Shown here: positions 36,349 through 48,096 of the stretch, one piece after another
How the letters are laid out: each line of letters starts with the position of its first letter
Position numbering within the stretch: position 1 is the stretch's first letter
Source of the DNA: Sarcocystis neurona
Taxonomy: Eukaryota > Apicomplexa > Conoidasida > Eucoccidiorida > Sarcocystidae
NCBI GenBank assembly: GCA_000727475.1
Contig: KL647328.1
Span: forward strand, 186,001-250,000
Direction: 5' to 3'
DNA length: 64,000 nt
Program-made: the position numbers and the translations under genes
The notes under the pieces: model-generated
The model's input: the letters and a program-made list of their open reading frames with translations, nothing else
What the model was told of the DNA's origin: nothing
Databases searched by the model: none

Positions 36349-39300
36349 CGTGCTCTGTACAATAAATAAAGGAGCTGATTGGGAGAGTGTGGACGCTGTA
36401 CGTTCACGCGTTTGAAAGAATTGAATGATTCAGTGTCACAGAGCAACGCTTTCGTAAACATGGAACGATATCCCACGGTTTCAGGGGTAGTTGTCCATCC
36501 TCGCAGCGAGAAACATACTTGTGAAGCTACGCATACACTGATGCCTCAGAGCAGCACTCGCTTCGAAAAACGATTCGGCCGTGTTCGATTCCCCGACGAA
36601 GAACTCAGGATTACTGGATAGAATGCGAGCACAAGACGCGTCTTCGAACGCGTAGTGCTAAATCTAATATTCCAGCAACTACTATGCAAACAACATTTTT
36701 GGTACCATACACAGACGGGACTAGTAATCCCATGAAGATTTCCCGCTTGCAACGGCAATTGAGGCTGCGTTTGTGAAAGGCCAAGTACGATACCCAACCA
36801 CGGGAATGGGAATATTTGCGTCCTTTGCAGGCACTGAAGCGCTGCGACTCGGCCACACGTTATTCTGTAGATCAGGCGGATGAACTCGCAGCTTGGGTGT
36901 TGATACAATAAACTACTGGGAAATTCACGCGCTGAAGGCTGGTCCTTTCTCAGAAGGACTTTGCTGTTTGTACAGCCCTCACTTCAGTTGAGGCTGAAAT
37001 CCAATGTGTGGTCTTTTTGTTTTTTATATTATCTTACTACATTGTTTACACCATATGTGTGCGAACACGCAGGATCCCAGAGCAGCTTTTGAAGCCGCCC
37101 TATTTTGGGACACAGCAGTGCTTACTGCAGGCCATTTACTGCGCTGGTCCACGCTGTTTTGACACGAGCCAAAAAGCGTCAGGCAATTGCAACCTAACTT
37201 CTATATACCCCTATCTCTTTTTCTCGAGTGGTGACTTGCATACTCCTCTGGCTTCCTTTCACGGGGCACGCAGGAGACGCTACTGGTAACCGCCCCCACC
37301 GATCGGGTATGGAGTCGGGCTCGTGGATACAATTGTGAAGCTCTCTCTTTTGCGAATACCCTGGAGCTGATTATGAATGGTGGATATCTTTAGCCATACG
37401 ACAAATGTAACGCAAGTGAAAGAACCTTTTGAGGCGCTTGTTCTGGAGTCGAGGAGTTGACATGTTTTTCCCAATCAAACACAAGCACCTGTCCGGTCGA
37501 GCGCGCCCTTTGACAAAGTAGGCCAGATAGGAGCTTGTCTGCCGTCGCTCAGAATGAACTACTCAGAAAACGTAACTGCCTACTCCCATCACCACTGGAC
37601 CACTTAATCACCTTAAATTTTGGACGCTGTGGGTGCTACGCACTTTCCCTTATGCAGATGACTGTGACGCAGTATTGCTATCTTGCTTCTCAAATCTCTA
37701 TCAGAGCATGTATGTAAGAAGCACGCCGCTTCATGCCAATTGTAAATTCACGTGGTCTGGTTCAGTGCTTCGCTCCGCAGACAGCACACGCGTAGACTCC
37801 GCGTCCAAACATTTGAATCTCAGGCACACCGTGGAACCTGCCTCTGCAGTTCTTCCGTGAAGTAAAAGCCTCAATCGGAATTGAAGTTCGCTCAAATTGG
37901 CACTTCTGGACTGCGTTCAGTCGATTGAGGAAGAGAGCAGTGTTACCGTGTAATGGGGAATAATGAGCTTACGAGTCTTCTAGTATGTTAGAATCTTGAT
38001 CACTCGTGGTGGACAAAATGCCGATTATTTGTCAATTTTTGCCTTTTATTGGTAAAAGCAAACAGTCAGCAAGAGGGAAAGCGCCTGCTGGGCGCCAGCG
38101 ATAGTCAATATAGACAAGGCAACTAAGCTTGACCCTTAAATTTTGGACACCAGTGCACGGTGATGCTGCGTATATGTGCCGAACGGACGTGTAAAGTGAT
38201 TGTGCGTGCGTGGATAATAAAGTTAGCAGTGTGCGTTTCAACCAAGAGAAAGGAGAAGTCCGCAGGAACTCTGAACAGGAACGCCGCTGTCAAACGCCTT
38301 TCCACATCGTCGACCGCGTAAGGGACTGATCCACCTGGATTTTTATGTAGTTCACATCAGGATCTTAAGTGTGCCAGACCACTGAATCGAATTTTTTACT
38401 TTCTGCTAGCAGCGTGGATGCGAGTGTAAACCCGTCCGCCCTGTGATTCGACCACAGGTAATTTTACGTTATTGTTAATCGACGCGTAACATTTCGGATT
38501 TCCGTTCTGCTGTTTTACAACCGGAGCCAGAGTTTTCTTCCACAGTCGGGCCTTCGAAAGGACACCGAATGCATGGTGTAGGCGTCAAAGGCGGAGAGTG
38601 GTCGGCAAATTTGGAAACTCCGCTACGTTCTCTCGAACGTGGTGGGAAGCAGCACGCTCTCGCGTCTGCTTAGGGGGAATCCTTTCGTGCTTTCTTTTTC
38701 TGAGCTTACACTCCTCGATCTTCTGGCGCGCACCTGTACCAAGGTGCTCCCCTGATTTCAACGAAATTCCCAGTCCTGCTTGCTCCTGTATTCACCGCAT
38801 CGTATAGAAGTGTGCTCATAGTGTTGTCCGTAGGGGCATCGAGTGAGTGTCCCAGGCAGTGCCGCACATTCACGAAAAATCTCGAACAGTGTGGACGGAC
38901 GTACGTACACGTGCCACGCGTACACCGCGTGCAGCATAGGAAAACTTATTCGTGCTGTACTTGAGAGGGGGTAAGCAACACATATACGCAGTTGAAGAAA
39001 TTATATTTTGGTAGAGCACTATATATATATATATATATACACGCGGACGGATGTGACATACACACGCACACTGCGTGCAGGAATGAAGACTTATTCACGC
39101 TTTACTTGGAAGCGTACAACCAACGAAGAGACGCAGTTGCAGAAAATATATTTTTGTTAGAGGACTGTATGTACATGTGTATATATATATATATATATAT
39201 GTATATGTGTGCATGCGGATGTATGTGGAAGCATTGGTGTGCGTCTGTGCGCCTAGCTCTACGCAGCGTGCACACGTTTCGCAGGCGATTCTCATTGCAG
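36349..39300. other. No supported gene
   Basis: This lies upstream of the secreted-protein gene. Frames are short and compositionally random on both strands. Perfect (AT)n runs occur at about 39,020-39,039 and 39,180-39,200 within alternating sequence. The first few hundred bases should contain the promoter of the secreted-protein gene; I see no recognisable element. Confidence 0.4.
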
Positions 39301-39320
39301 TCCACTATATTACCGCAATA

Positions 39321-40470
39321 TCATGGTGAAGTGTTTGCGTATCGTTTTAAGTTGCTTTTCGCAATATCGAAACAGTAGTCCAGTGAGCCCACAAATGTGC
39401 GTTGTTTGTTTAATCTGAAAGCCCATGTGATTCTCGGTTGACGTCGTTCCAAATTCGGTATGAACTTTGGTACGACGTCGAATTCAGTAGTTGTAAATCC
39501 ATCAGGTGTGCCTGTGGCCTGAGTGTTGGTCATTTTGGTCCAGGCTGTTCTCTACCACACTCGGTAACGACGTTTGTTTCCTCATAGAACACGGCCTTCA
39601 TTTTCCACACCTCTTGGAGCTCAATACTGCCTCACCTCAGGCACTCCGATTCATCCGAGTTGAGTGTTTCAGTTGTGACATGTCTTGTCGCTACCGACAT
39701 TTCTTGTCGGTAGCGGTGACAAGAATCTGCAGTATCGAGACTTTCACGAAGAATCCCATCCACCATCCGGCGAACCTTCATACTGCGGCGTATTTGCTCC
39801 GGTGTCGCACGATATAGAAGACACTCTTCCGCAGTTGTTAAAAAACCGCTCAATTTCCTGTCCGTGCCTCCAAACGACATGAAGTTTCTAATGAACGCGA
39901 GGAGGTTGTGGTGTACGTCCACCGAGTAAACGTCAGAGGGGCCCACAGGGCTCTGCACCGTACATCTTAAACGCGTCCGTATCTTCCATTTGAGAGCGTT
40001 TTGCTCCAAAGTTTGAATAAACACCTACACAGCACTACATATGTACTGGCGCTGACTCTACACATTCTTCCGAGTCGTCATTGACAGGGAAAGTGATAAA
40101 CTATCACAGCCGGGATCTTCTGCCGGATACCTTTACACGTACGCGGACGTACTGCATCCCCGCGACGGGACAATCACGGACAGTCATTGTTGGCGAGCCG
40201 CTCGCCGTGCAGCGTTCCTGTCCACACTAGTTTCGGCGGTATTTTCTTCCGGACTTCGAAGCATTCCACTGGTCATCGGTAGCGTACGACTTTTCTGGGG
40301 GCTCCCGATGCGTTGCTCTCGCACCACACCACTTCATCTTCAGACGTGTTGCTTTTGTCGTACACAAGTTCGGCATTTCATAAAATGTCATATCCCGACC
40401 ACATCTAGTCCTACCTTCTACTTCCTTCCTACCCACTGCAGCTACACAAGTCTTGTAACAGTCTACACAG
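39321..40470 (-). CDS. Possible multi-exon gene of unknown function
   Basis: Three - strand segments look coding. Around 40,265-40,390 a frame reads ELVYDKSNTSEDEVVWCESN and may leave at a GTACGC donor. From about 40,020 to 39,632 another reads SDVYSVDVHHNLLAFIRNFM, KLSGFLTTAEECLLYRATPE and QIRRSMKVRRMVDGILRESL. From 39,533 to 39,321 an ATG-initiated 70-codon frame reads FDVVPKFIPNLERRQPRIT and TFVGSLDYCFDIAKSNLKRY. I could not match all splice phases, so they may be one gene or two. The candidate start region is divergent from the secreted coiled-coil gene beginning at 40,595. Family not recognised. Confidence 0.35.
39684..39723. repeat. Inverted repeat (hairpin, 10-bp core stem)
   Basis: GCTACCGACA, a short TTTCT spacer, then TGTCGGTAGC form a perfect 10-bp stem. 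CTTGTC on the left pairs with GACAAG on the right after a 3-nt bulge. It lies inside or beside the putative - strand coding segment. Confidence 0.7.
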
Positions 40471-40594
40471 TCTTTTCGGACCCTCAAAAGAAGTTGTGCA
40501 GCAGCTCGCTTACCTTCGCTAATAGCGTCCGAGGGGTCAGAGTTTCGTCTTTCAATCCAACCGCCTCAGTTTACTTCGAAGGAGCAAACTAAAG

Positions 40595-41889
40595 ATGCTC
40601 ACCCAACGTTCCACCACCGTTTCCTGTGCACACCAAAAAGTATTCAGTGCTACGTCAGTGCTTCCTTTCGGGCTGCTGTTCGTGGCTGTGAGTGCTGCAA
40701 CGTAAGCGACAACAACTGTCCGTTGTCAGTCACAGAAGCAGGCTTATAAATCGTATTCGACGCAGACCGTCGCCAGAGGAGGTGGCAGACGCATTTGACT
40801 GTGCCAGCGCTTTAAACGACAAAGTTTCAAAAAGAGACGTTTCTCTAAATGAAGGACTGGCAAGCTTGTCGCAAGAGGGAGCCACTGCTGCAAAGGAGGA
40901 GCAGACAGGTACCCATGTTAAAAGTGATTCCTGCCAATGAGTGTCCAGCCCTACGGGCGCGAAGCACGGCGGCGACATTTAAATTTTCAGTTTGGACGCA
41001 GTAGGCACAACGTAGAATACCTATGCAGACGCGTAATAATTCGTACGAATCTTCAACACTACACACCAAGCAGTTAAAGCGTGCGTCTGCCTGCTTGGTT
41101 TTGCGTACCTGCCATAAATCCTTTGCTCCCTTAAGCATATTCAAGTACGAGCCTGTAAATTTTTGCAGAGGCGTTGGAGCAGGATGCCTTGTTACACCGG
41201 GAACTGGCTAGTCAAGCAGAAGAGCAGAAGATGAGAGAAGCCAAGCGACACCAGCAGCTGCTGGACAGTGCTGAGGTGAAATGTTTCACATTCTGGATCA
41301 CTTGGTGAATGAAGTAGGCCGAACCGAACACGTACTGCAGACTGAATCAAATAAAACCGTCGACAGCCTCAAACAGGAAATCGCGAAGGTTGAAGCCGAG
41401 GAACAGAAGGCGACGGTAGAATAAATGGGCCGTGTAACACCTTGGGTCGGCCACAACTTCCAGGTGTCTCCGCAGGAGCAGCTCGCACAAGAAGAAAAGA
41501 CACTTCAGAAGCTCAAAGACTTTAACGACGTGAGCCTTGGCATTTCATCGACGGTAGAGCAAATCTCTATAGTCGAAAGTAAGAACTGATTTTGACTACA
41601 GAAATTTCACAAATCCGCAGCACCTGCTGGCGGAAGCGCTGAAGAAGTGGAGAGGCTAGAAGCAGCCCAGTCGCGTGTTGCGTACGCTGGAAAAGCAGAC
41701 GACCTCAGAAAACTTTCTAAAGCATTCCAAGGGGAAGATGTGCTGCAAGAAGCAGGGGACCTCGGTTCGACACAGGTAGATATCCAACATGGGGAACAGA
41801 CAGCCGCCCAAGGGAAGCGGACCTTGGAAGAATGCCTGCGAGGGAAGACTTCGTTCCTACGGAACAAAAAGATCTTTCGTCACCTCTAA
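40595..41889 (+). CDS. Secreted coiled-coil protein (257 aa, six exons)
   Basis: Six exons join with perfect phase: 40,595-40,701; 40,766-40,908; 41,169-41,275; 41,341-41,415; 41,476-41,529; 41,602-41,889 (TAA). Four of the five introns are 60-72 bp and one is 260 bp; donors are GTAAGC, GTACCC, GTGAAA, GTAGAA and GTGAGC, and all acceptors end in AG. Exon 1 begins MLTQRSTTVS and carries a hydrophobic core (SVLPFGLLFVAVSAA), a probable signal peptide or anchor cleaved near the exon 1-2 junction. The rest is Glu/Gln/Lys/Ala-rich with heptad-like spacing (ALEQDALLHRELASQAEEQK; DSLKQEIAKVEAEEQKAT; QLAQEEKTLQKLKDFND), so mostly coiled coil. It ends in a basic tail (TSFLRNKKIFRHL). No conserved enzyme domain. 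A structural or exported parasite protein is likely; the exact role is unknown. Confidence 0.8.
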
Positions 41890-44677
41890 ACAATGTGGCA
41901 GGACATATGGATGAAAAGGGGAGATAGATGAATGTCTCATTAGCAACACATTAAATGTGCGAGTTTAGCAAAGTCTGTACGCCTGCAGAAGTATCACCAA
42001 TTTGGAAGATACAAATGAACACTAAGAGATTACAACATGTATACGCGTACATCTATCTACATGTCTTTGTGCGAGTGGTAGCCCCACCGAAAAGTAACGT
42101 TTCTACATAAATGCACGTGTGCCGACGGATAGGGACAAACGACGTTCGCGCGTCTGTGCGTATTTATTCATACGCAGGTACGGACCACGCGGAGCAAAAT
42201 ACACGTAAATACATGTAGGTCTGGTAGAAGTCGTACGATAGTACACAGCGAGGAAACTGCTAGTAAGGGGCCACACGAAGAAACAGCCGTTCAGCGGTGA
42301 GACGCTGGATAACTTCACGCCAACGCTTGCGTCATCTCTAGAGAACTTGAGCACACGAGACAATTGTACATCGTCTAAACACAATTCTCTCTGCCGGTTT
42401 GTAGTGGACGTAGCCAGACCATTCATATGCAGGAGGAACATCTCAGCCTCCACCGAAAAAAAAAGGGGGCAAGAGACACACTCGAAAAATAGCAAACAAC
42501 CCAAAGGGAGCCGGTGTCACTTCACAGCTCTCCTATTCGCATACACCTGCCCGTGTAAAACCATCCTGCAAGCACCAACGTTCATCTGCAGATATTAGAG
42601 CAGTCCTGCGGCTAAAGTGCGACTTCGCAAAGGCTTTTACGTGTGTTGATGTGTTCAAGCGGAAACGAAAGCGTCAACATCCAAGAGGGGCGAAATGTCT
42701 GACGTGATTCATGCACAAATGTGCTTGAACATGGATGCGTTGTTAGAGCGGCGCACAAGTCGTCATCCCCACGCAGGTTCCCGTTCTCAAATCCGTGATC
42801 CTTCGGAGGCATACATGTACCCTATTATACATCTCGACTAGACCTGGCACCACTAGGTTGGAAAAAGGGACATTCAGGTATACATGAAAACCCCTACGTC
42901 ATATACACGTAGATGTATTCGTACATTCATATCAAACCTACAGACGTAAACGCGTGAGGAACACCTCTGCTACGCGTAGGCAGATTTTCTCTGCCCAAGT
43001 GTGCTCCACGTATGAGCACAGGGAAGTTGGGTTGCTGCATACATCGGCCGAACCCCATTTTCCATTTCAGGCATTACACTGCATCCGATACGCGTAAGTG
43101 CACGGTCGTTACAGATAGAGCAACGAACAGGTCAACAGGAGCACTTGTTCAGCCGAGCGTTTGACCACGATCAAACATCAAACTAAGCATCTGTCCCATG
43201 TTAAGTGTCTAAAGATGATCTACTATACTACGTATCAGGAAATTACTCTAGCTGAAGCATTTTTCGTTCTGGAGAAAAAAATGGTCACGTGTACGGACAG
43301 CGCTCACTGTCAGCTCCTCCACCGAGGAGGGAGGGGAGCCGCACCTGCGCGAGACGCGCTGAAAATGGACGGACTGTCAACATGTTTCAACGCATCTGGT
43401 GATCAGCAGTGTCACGATGCTCACCGTACGTCTCCTGCACTGGCAGAAGTTGGTGCCGTAGCCTAATGTGTTGGCAGAGAGCAGCTGGTTTAAACCTTGG
43501 ACCCATCCCCAGAATGTTTGTCGTCACTGCGTTACCCTTAACTTCAAAAGAACGAGCACTGATCATCATGCGCCTTTACTTTTGGACCCTAAACTACTTT
43601 CAGAACTTTCATCCAAGCCCCTGTAACTGGCATACACTAAAAGCCGTCCGTAAAAACCCACGCATGCTAGCCTGCATACGCGTACGTACTCCATGGCCTC
43701 GGCCAGACACGAACTACGACAGTGGGGACTTCGTGGGAACCACAAGTTTCTTCTAGCTCGTCTTGTACACGACTTCCTTTTCCACGCATTGGGCGTGACA
43801 CAATTGCACGTTTATCACCACGAAAAAGCGTCGGTCCGTGTGACGAGCTTGATGAGACGTCTCACCGACATGCGGCAATACCTGCGGAAAACCTGCGGAC
43901 TGGAATGTACCACATAGAGGCATCAAGCCGCAAGAAGTAGACTCACAATTTAACACGTACACGTTGGTTCTCGCGGTGGCTTCAGTTTTACCAGTGTAAC
44001 GGCACGAGCAGTGGCGTGGAACCGCCTTCCGTGTCTCTGCGAAAAGTCATTGCGATCATGTATCTCCGTACACATGTATATAAGAGTATAGAGTTGGACC
44101 AATACCGCTAGGACTCCTATGAGTCGCCGCAACAACAAGCAGTGCCCGGTGTCGATCTTACGCTACCCTCGCACACCTCATGTAATTAGAGGAAGGCTCG
44201 CACGACATAAATTCACACAATCGCCGGTGACACGCAGACGCATAAAAAGTCACGATGGCGCCTGGCCGACTGGATAAGGACGCATTCATTTAAAACGTCA
44301 CACAGCAACTGCCACGCACGTTATATTTCCGCCGGGCCGCGATACGCACTGTCTGCAACTTGCAGTTCAGTTAGCGTGCTGTGCACCCGCGTGCTCCAGC
44401 GACACGCAACGAATCCTACGCCCAGACTGCTCTCAGTCATTCCCACACGACGGGGACGCGCATCCAAGTCTCTGCCGTTATTTACGACGACTCTTCTGCC
44501 GGAGGCATGCTGAACTTGTACACGGCTTCCGAAGTGACGAAGAGAAGTTCCCGCGCTCCCGTCGACTTGGTAGCAAACCTTGACTCTTTCTTTACTACAG
44601 GGGAAAGAAGAGGAGCAATCTCCTCCCAGTGGGATCTGCAACAAAGTAAAAGGTCCTATTCACTCTTTGCCGACCGG
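41890..44677. other. Mostly gene-free; one small open frame
   Basis: This lies between the 3' end of the coiled-coil gene and the 3' end of eS30, and is mainly alternating or random sequence. An ATG at 43,693 in a good context (CTCCATGGC) opens a 74-codon + strand frame (MASARHELRQWG..., then HDFLFHALGVTQLHVYHHEK) that could be a small protein. It has no other support. Confidence 0.35.
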
Positions 44678-46586
44678 TTACTGCGTCTGAGCATTGGGGC
44701 CTCTCTTCCTGCCGACAGAAGTAGTGAACCTCCTGTTGAATTGCTGTCGCTTCTTTGCACGGCCAACAAGGGGCTTCTTTTTCTCTTTCTTTGCCACTTT
44801 CGGCGTCTGGTTCTTTACCTTACCGGCACGAGCCAACGAACCGTGAACCTTCCCTGAAAGGCAACCACACAAATAAAAATCATCGTTTCCCGATTGGAAT
44901 ATTTACCTTCGAAAATTTTGTTTTGCGTGGGGATGCTCTCCCGTCGCTCACTACCGATTACTCCCAAGCACTACCATGAGACGATGCGACCCAGTATCTG
45001 CATTGCCGAGTACATCCTAGCAAAAACCGTTGAATACGAACAGTCTAGACATGTCAGGAGTCGAACAGTTTCAGCAGCGCCGGTACGTTTGAAGACGCTT
45101 GTCCACGAAAGACGGATATGCCTGCACTTTTGGTGGACACGAGAACAGTTTGGACGGCATGTTTTCCAAAAATCAAAAGCAGCCTCGACAGCAGCGGAAC
45201 GAGAGGCATTAAACGAATGTGAGAAACGCAGACACGACCGCCGAAGATGGCAACGAAAAGCATGCGCTATTGAGGAACGGAAGAATCAGAAGGCAACAGC
45301 GGGGAAATGCGATATGCAGCCATCTGCATGTAATGACGCGTGACGTCTGCATCGACACACACGTATACATATAGATACACCTACACGCATCCACACCGTA
45401 TATCCGCGCATGTACACATGTGTACGTAATTAAATGCACATAGCAATGCACAACACGGAACGTGAGCTGCTTAAGTTGCCTACATGTAGTCGCCTCCGTG
45501 AGGCATCCCTCGTTACCGTCGGCGTGAAGAACAATGTTCTTACGCCGATACGGCGACAACTGCTACGGCACGCTACACTCGAATACATCACGTGGCACTA
45601 GCAGCGAATTCCGCTTGGCAGTACTACACGAACGCCGGAGAAGAGACACGTATATCTGCCTCCCCCACCAGGGTGGGATGGGCAAATTGGAAACGACGTC
45701 TCTGCTTACACTGGTTAAACCTACGCACATTGCAGGGGCGTATAGCATGACACGTAGTTACTTTAGTCATTCGATATTTACACTTGGCAACTGTGTAGTG
45801 GAAAACGATAGTCTGTGCTTGTTGATGCGAAGACGTTCACTTGCAATTGGCCTACGCACAGCAGCAGACCATGTGACAAAGTGTTTGTGAAATGATGTAA
45901 CGCCATCTTGATTACGCGAGCGCACAAAGTCCCACGAAGTGGCATGTCCGCCGCCGCAGGTGCAGACAGCCTGAGTGTACCACCGTCACTTGCCACAAAT
46001 ATGTAGTAAGCAGTACGGCGCCCATCTTCAGAATCGAATCGTGACACCGGCTAAAACATAAGTACACAGTACTACTGAACAGGATGTGCTACGGGAGGCG
46101 CGCGCATCCGTGGCTGACCGCTACAAGCGAAGACACGTTGGGACCTTGCCAGACGCACAACAATGTATGTGCCTGTACACCGTGAAACGCGGCATATCCA
46201 ATATCCCACACTTTCCACCGATAATCCGCTCGCCTCACCGTCGCACAGTCTGCCACAAATCCAGAGCTTTCGTAGCAAATAGCTATACACGGTCATAGTT
46301 CCCGAGAGCCACGGTGCTGGTACGATGTTCCCCGCTCCGCCAGCCCTATCTACTCATTATCCAAATCCGCTACCGCCCAACCAAGCACGTGAACAATGAT
46401 GTACGTACACAGCCATAAAGCTGCAGCTGCATCCTCGTTTCATTCAAGCGGGCTAACAAAGTAGAATCACTGCGGCATGCACAAACAAACGGCGACTTCA
46501 CTGCCTTGTTCACCGTTTAACTCCATCGAACCACCGTAGGCGTGCACGACATCGAAGTTATCACCTACTAAAGTAGACTTACCCAT
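44678..46586 (-). CDS. RPS30: 40S ribosomal protein eS30 (59 aa, two exons)
   Basis: Exon 44,678-44,853 follows a CCTTTCAG acceptor and encodes [20 protein letters not shown], a Lys-rich middle, [15 protein letters not shown] and a short tail. This is the near-invariant signature of eS30, a small basic protein of the 40S subunit. The exon enters in phase 1 and needs exactly one preceding G. On the same strand, 46,583-46,586 reads ATGG directly before a strong donor (GTAAGT) within the context GGCACCATGG, so the protein starts M-G-KVHGSL. The intron is 1,729 bp. There is no ubiquitin-like fusion such as animal F AU encodes. The start assignment is inference from phase, context and donor strength; the exon 2 identification is certain. 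Confidence 0.9.
44854..46582 (-). other. Large first intron of eS30 containing open, protein-like segments
   Basis: Inside this intron a - strand frame at about 46,040-45,905 (after TTATGTTTTAG) reads [20 protein letters not shown] and [18 protein letters not shown]. Another near 45,715-45,640 reads [20 protein letters not shown] before a stop. They share phase if spliced at CGC|GTAATC. They could be exons of a nested or alternative transcript, or chance; no family recognised. Confidence 0.3.
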
Positions 46587-48096
46587 GGTGCCCACAAGCT
46601 CGACGTCACGGAGATCCTCCGAATGACAGCACGACTAAAAAATAAGCGCAAGATGTGAGGAGTGCGAAGCCCGCAGGAAAACAGAAAAGAAACTATAATA
46701 ATAACGTCGAGCGCGTTGAGCATCACCCCTGGCGCATACCCAACGACTCGCTGTCGGTGGCGGGACGTCAAACGCCGGCAGGGGGGAATTTGCATGCAAA
46801 TATGCGGTATCTCCCTCACCTGCTTCCAGCCACAACAGTCTTCCCCCACCCGCTGAGCGCAGTACCTACAGCCGCGTATCACAGGATCCAATGCCGGCAG
46901 CCCCTTGTACATCCGCGTTGCTGCTGCCATTGGACCCTACGTACTCTGCTGCTATGCTCTTGCGGTGCTCGTCTCAGTTCTCCCTCGTTCAAACTTGCTC
47001 CTCTGCTGGTTATTCTGCTCCAGCTTGTGTCGCTAGTGCAGATTCCGCATGTGCTTCCGATGAAAAAGAGGACTACTCGGCGCCCCTAAGCACTCACCAC
47101 TCGATGAGGCTGCTCGTACACAGTATGTACGAGTGGTCGTGAGCTGCCAGGACGACAGTTGCAGCTGCGATCGTGCTGCCGCCTTGTTGTGGCAAAGGTT
47201 GTAGTTGCTTTTTGTCTCCACGTGGCGGACCACAGAAGTGCCGACACGCGCAGAAGCAGCAACCGCACGTAGTAGTGGGAGCAGCAGCGGGAGAGAGTGT
47301 AAGTGTAGACATGGTTAAGATATATGCGTTTTTTGCACAAGAGTGCAGGTCGCACTAGTTGCCGGCGCGGAGTCGCACTGTGCCAGCATTTCAAATGGAA
47401 ACACCGTACAAATCTCTGCAGGAGCGGTAATCTTAGAGTTGTTCCTGAGTAGCTGTTGACTGTCATCTACCTGTGAAGTGTAACCAAACTGCGCGGCGTA
47501 TGGAGTACAATATCGCGTCCACGTGTTGAACAGTATGAACTGCTTTGCATATACGCACACGCAGAGAGTCACGCGGTGAAGCGCAGCCAGTGAGATAATT
47601 CTACCGTAGATCGCGTGAGCATAGGTTGAGAAGCAAGTTAGAATCCTAACTGTTTCTTTGTCTGGCGCGTTGTTCTCAGGCGTCAGCTTGTCACTTCGCG
47701 TACATGTGGTTTAACGCTTCAAGGGATCGTTCTTCATGGACGTGGCCGTTTCGTTTCCACTAAATGTGCGTTGACGTGGGCTCTCGTGAAAAGCGTAAAT
47801 ATGTGTGCGTACGTCGGCGTACGTGTGAATAGGCGTGTGTAGGTGAGCAGTGCGCGTTTACACTTCGACGCGCACAGATGCCTGCCTATGCGTGGTTCCC
47901 TTGGCCTTCACCTGCCGCGTCCATACATCCGAATACAATAGGGAACTGCCAATTCCGCTTATCCGGGTGTACTGTATGTTTGCACACGCGTGGATGCATC
48001 TGCTTGTCCCCATGCACACGTACGATTTTGTCGCCTTCCTGGCGCTCGTCCCTATGTGTCAATGATTGCATCACATTTGGCATAGTGTGTATGCCA
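46587..48096. other. Upstream region of eS30; no settled gene
   Basis: This should hold the eS30 promoter and 5' UTR. Protein-like - strand frames occur at 46,900-46,800 (MYKGLPALDPVIRG) and 47,312-47,094 (ATG-initiated, Cys- and Ser/Thr-rich, ending at a GTGAGT donor), but they could not be joined into a gene. No clear promoter motif is visible. Confidence 0.3.

Noticed and set aside
36540..36610. tRNA-like GTTCGATTCC box
   Set aside because: The flanking bases do not pair as a T-arm and no cloverleaf can be drawn upstream. No other convincing tRNA signature was found in the window.
44381..44857. A 158-codon + strand frame
   Set aside because: Its 3' half is antisense to the certain eS30 exon, and the rest lacks coding features.
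46800..46930. Exon starting MAAATRMYKGLP as the 5' part of eS30
   Set aside because: eS30 begins at the ATGG|GTAAGT site; joining this frame would need an extra N-terminal extension that eS30 proteins do not have.
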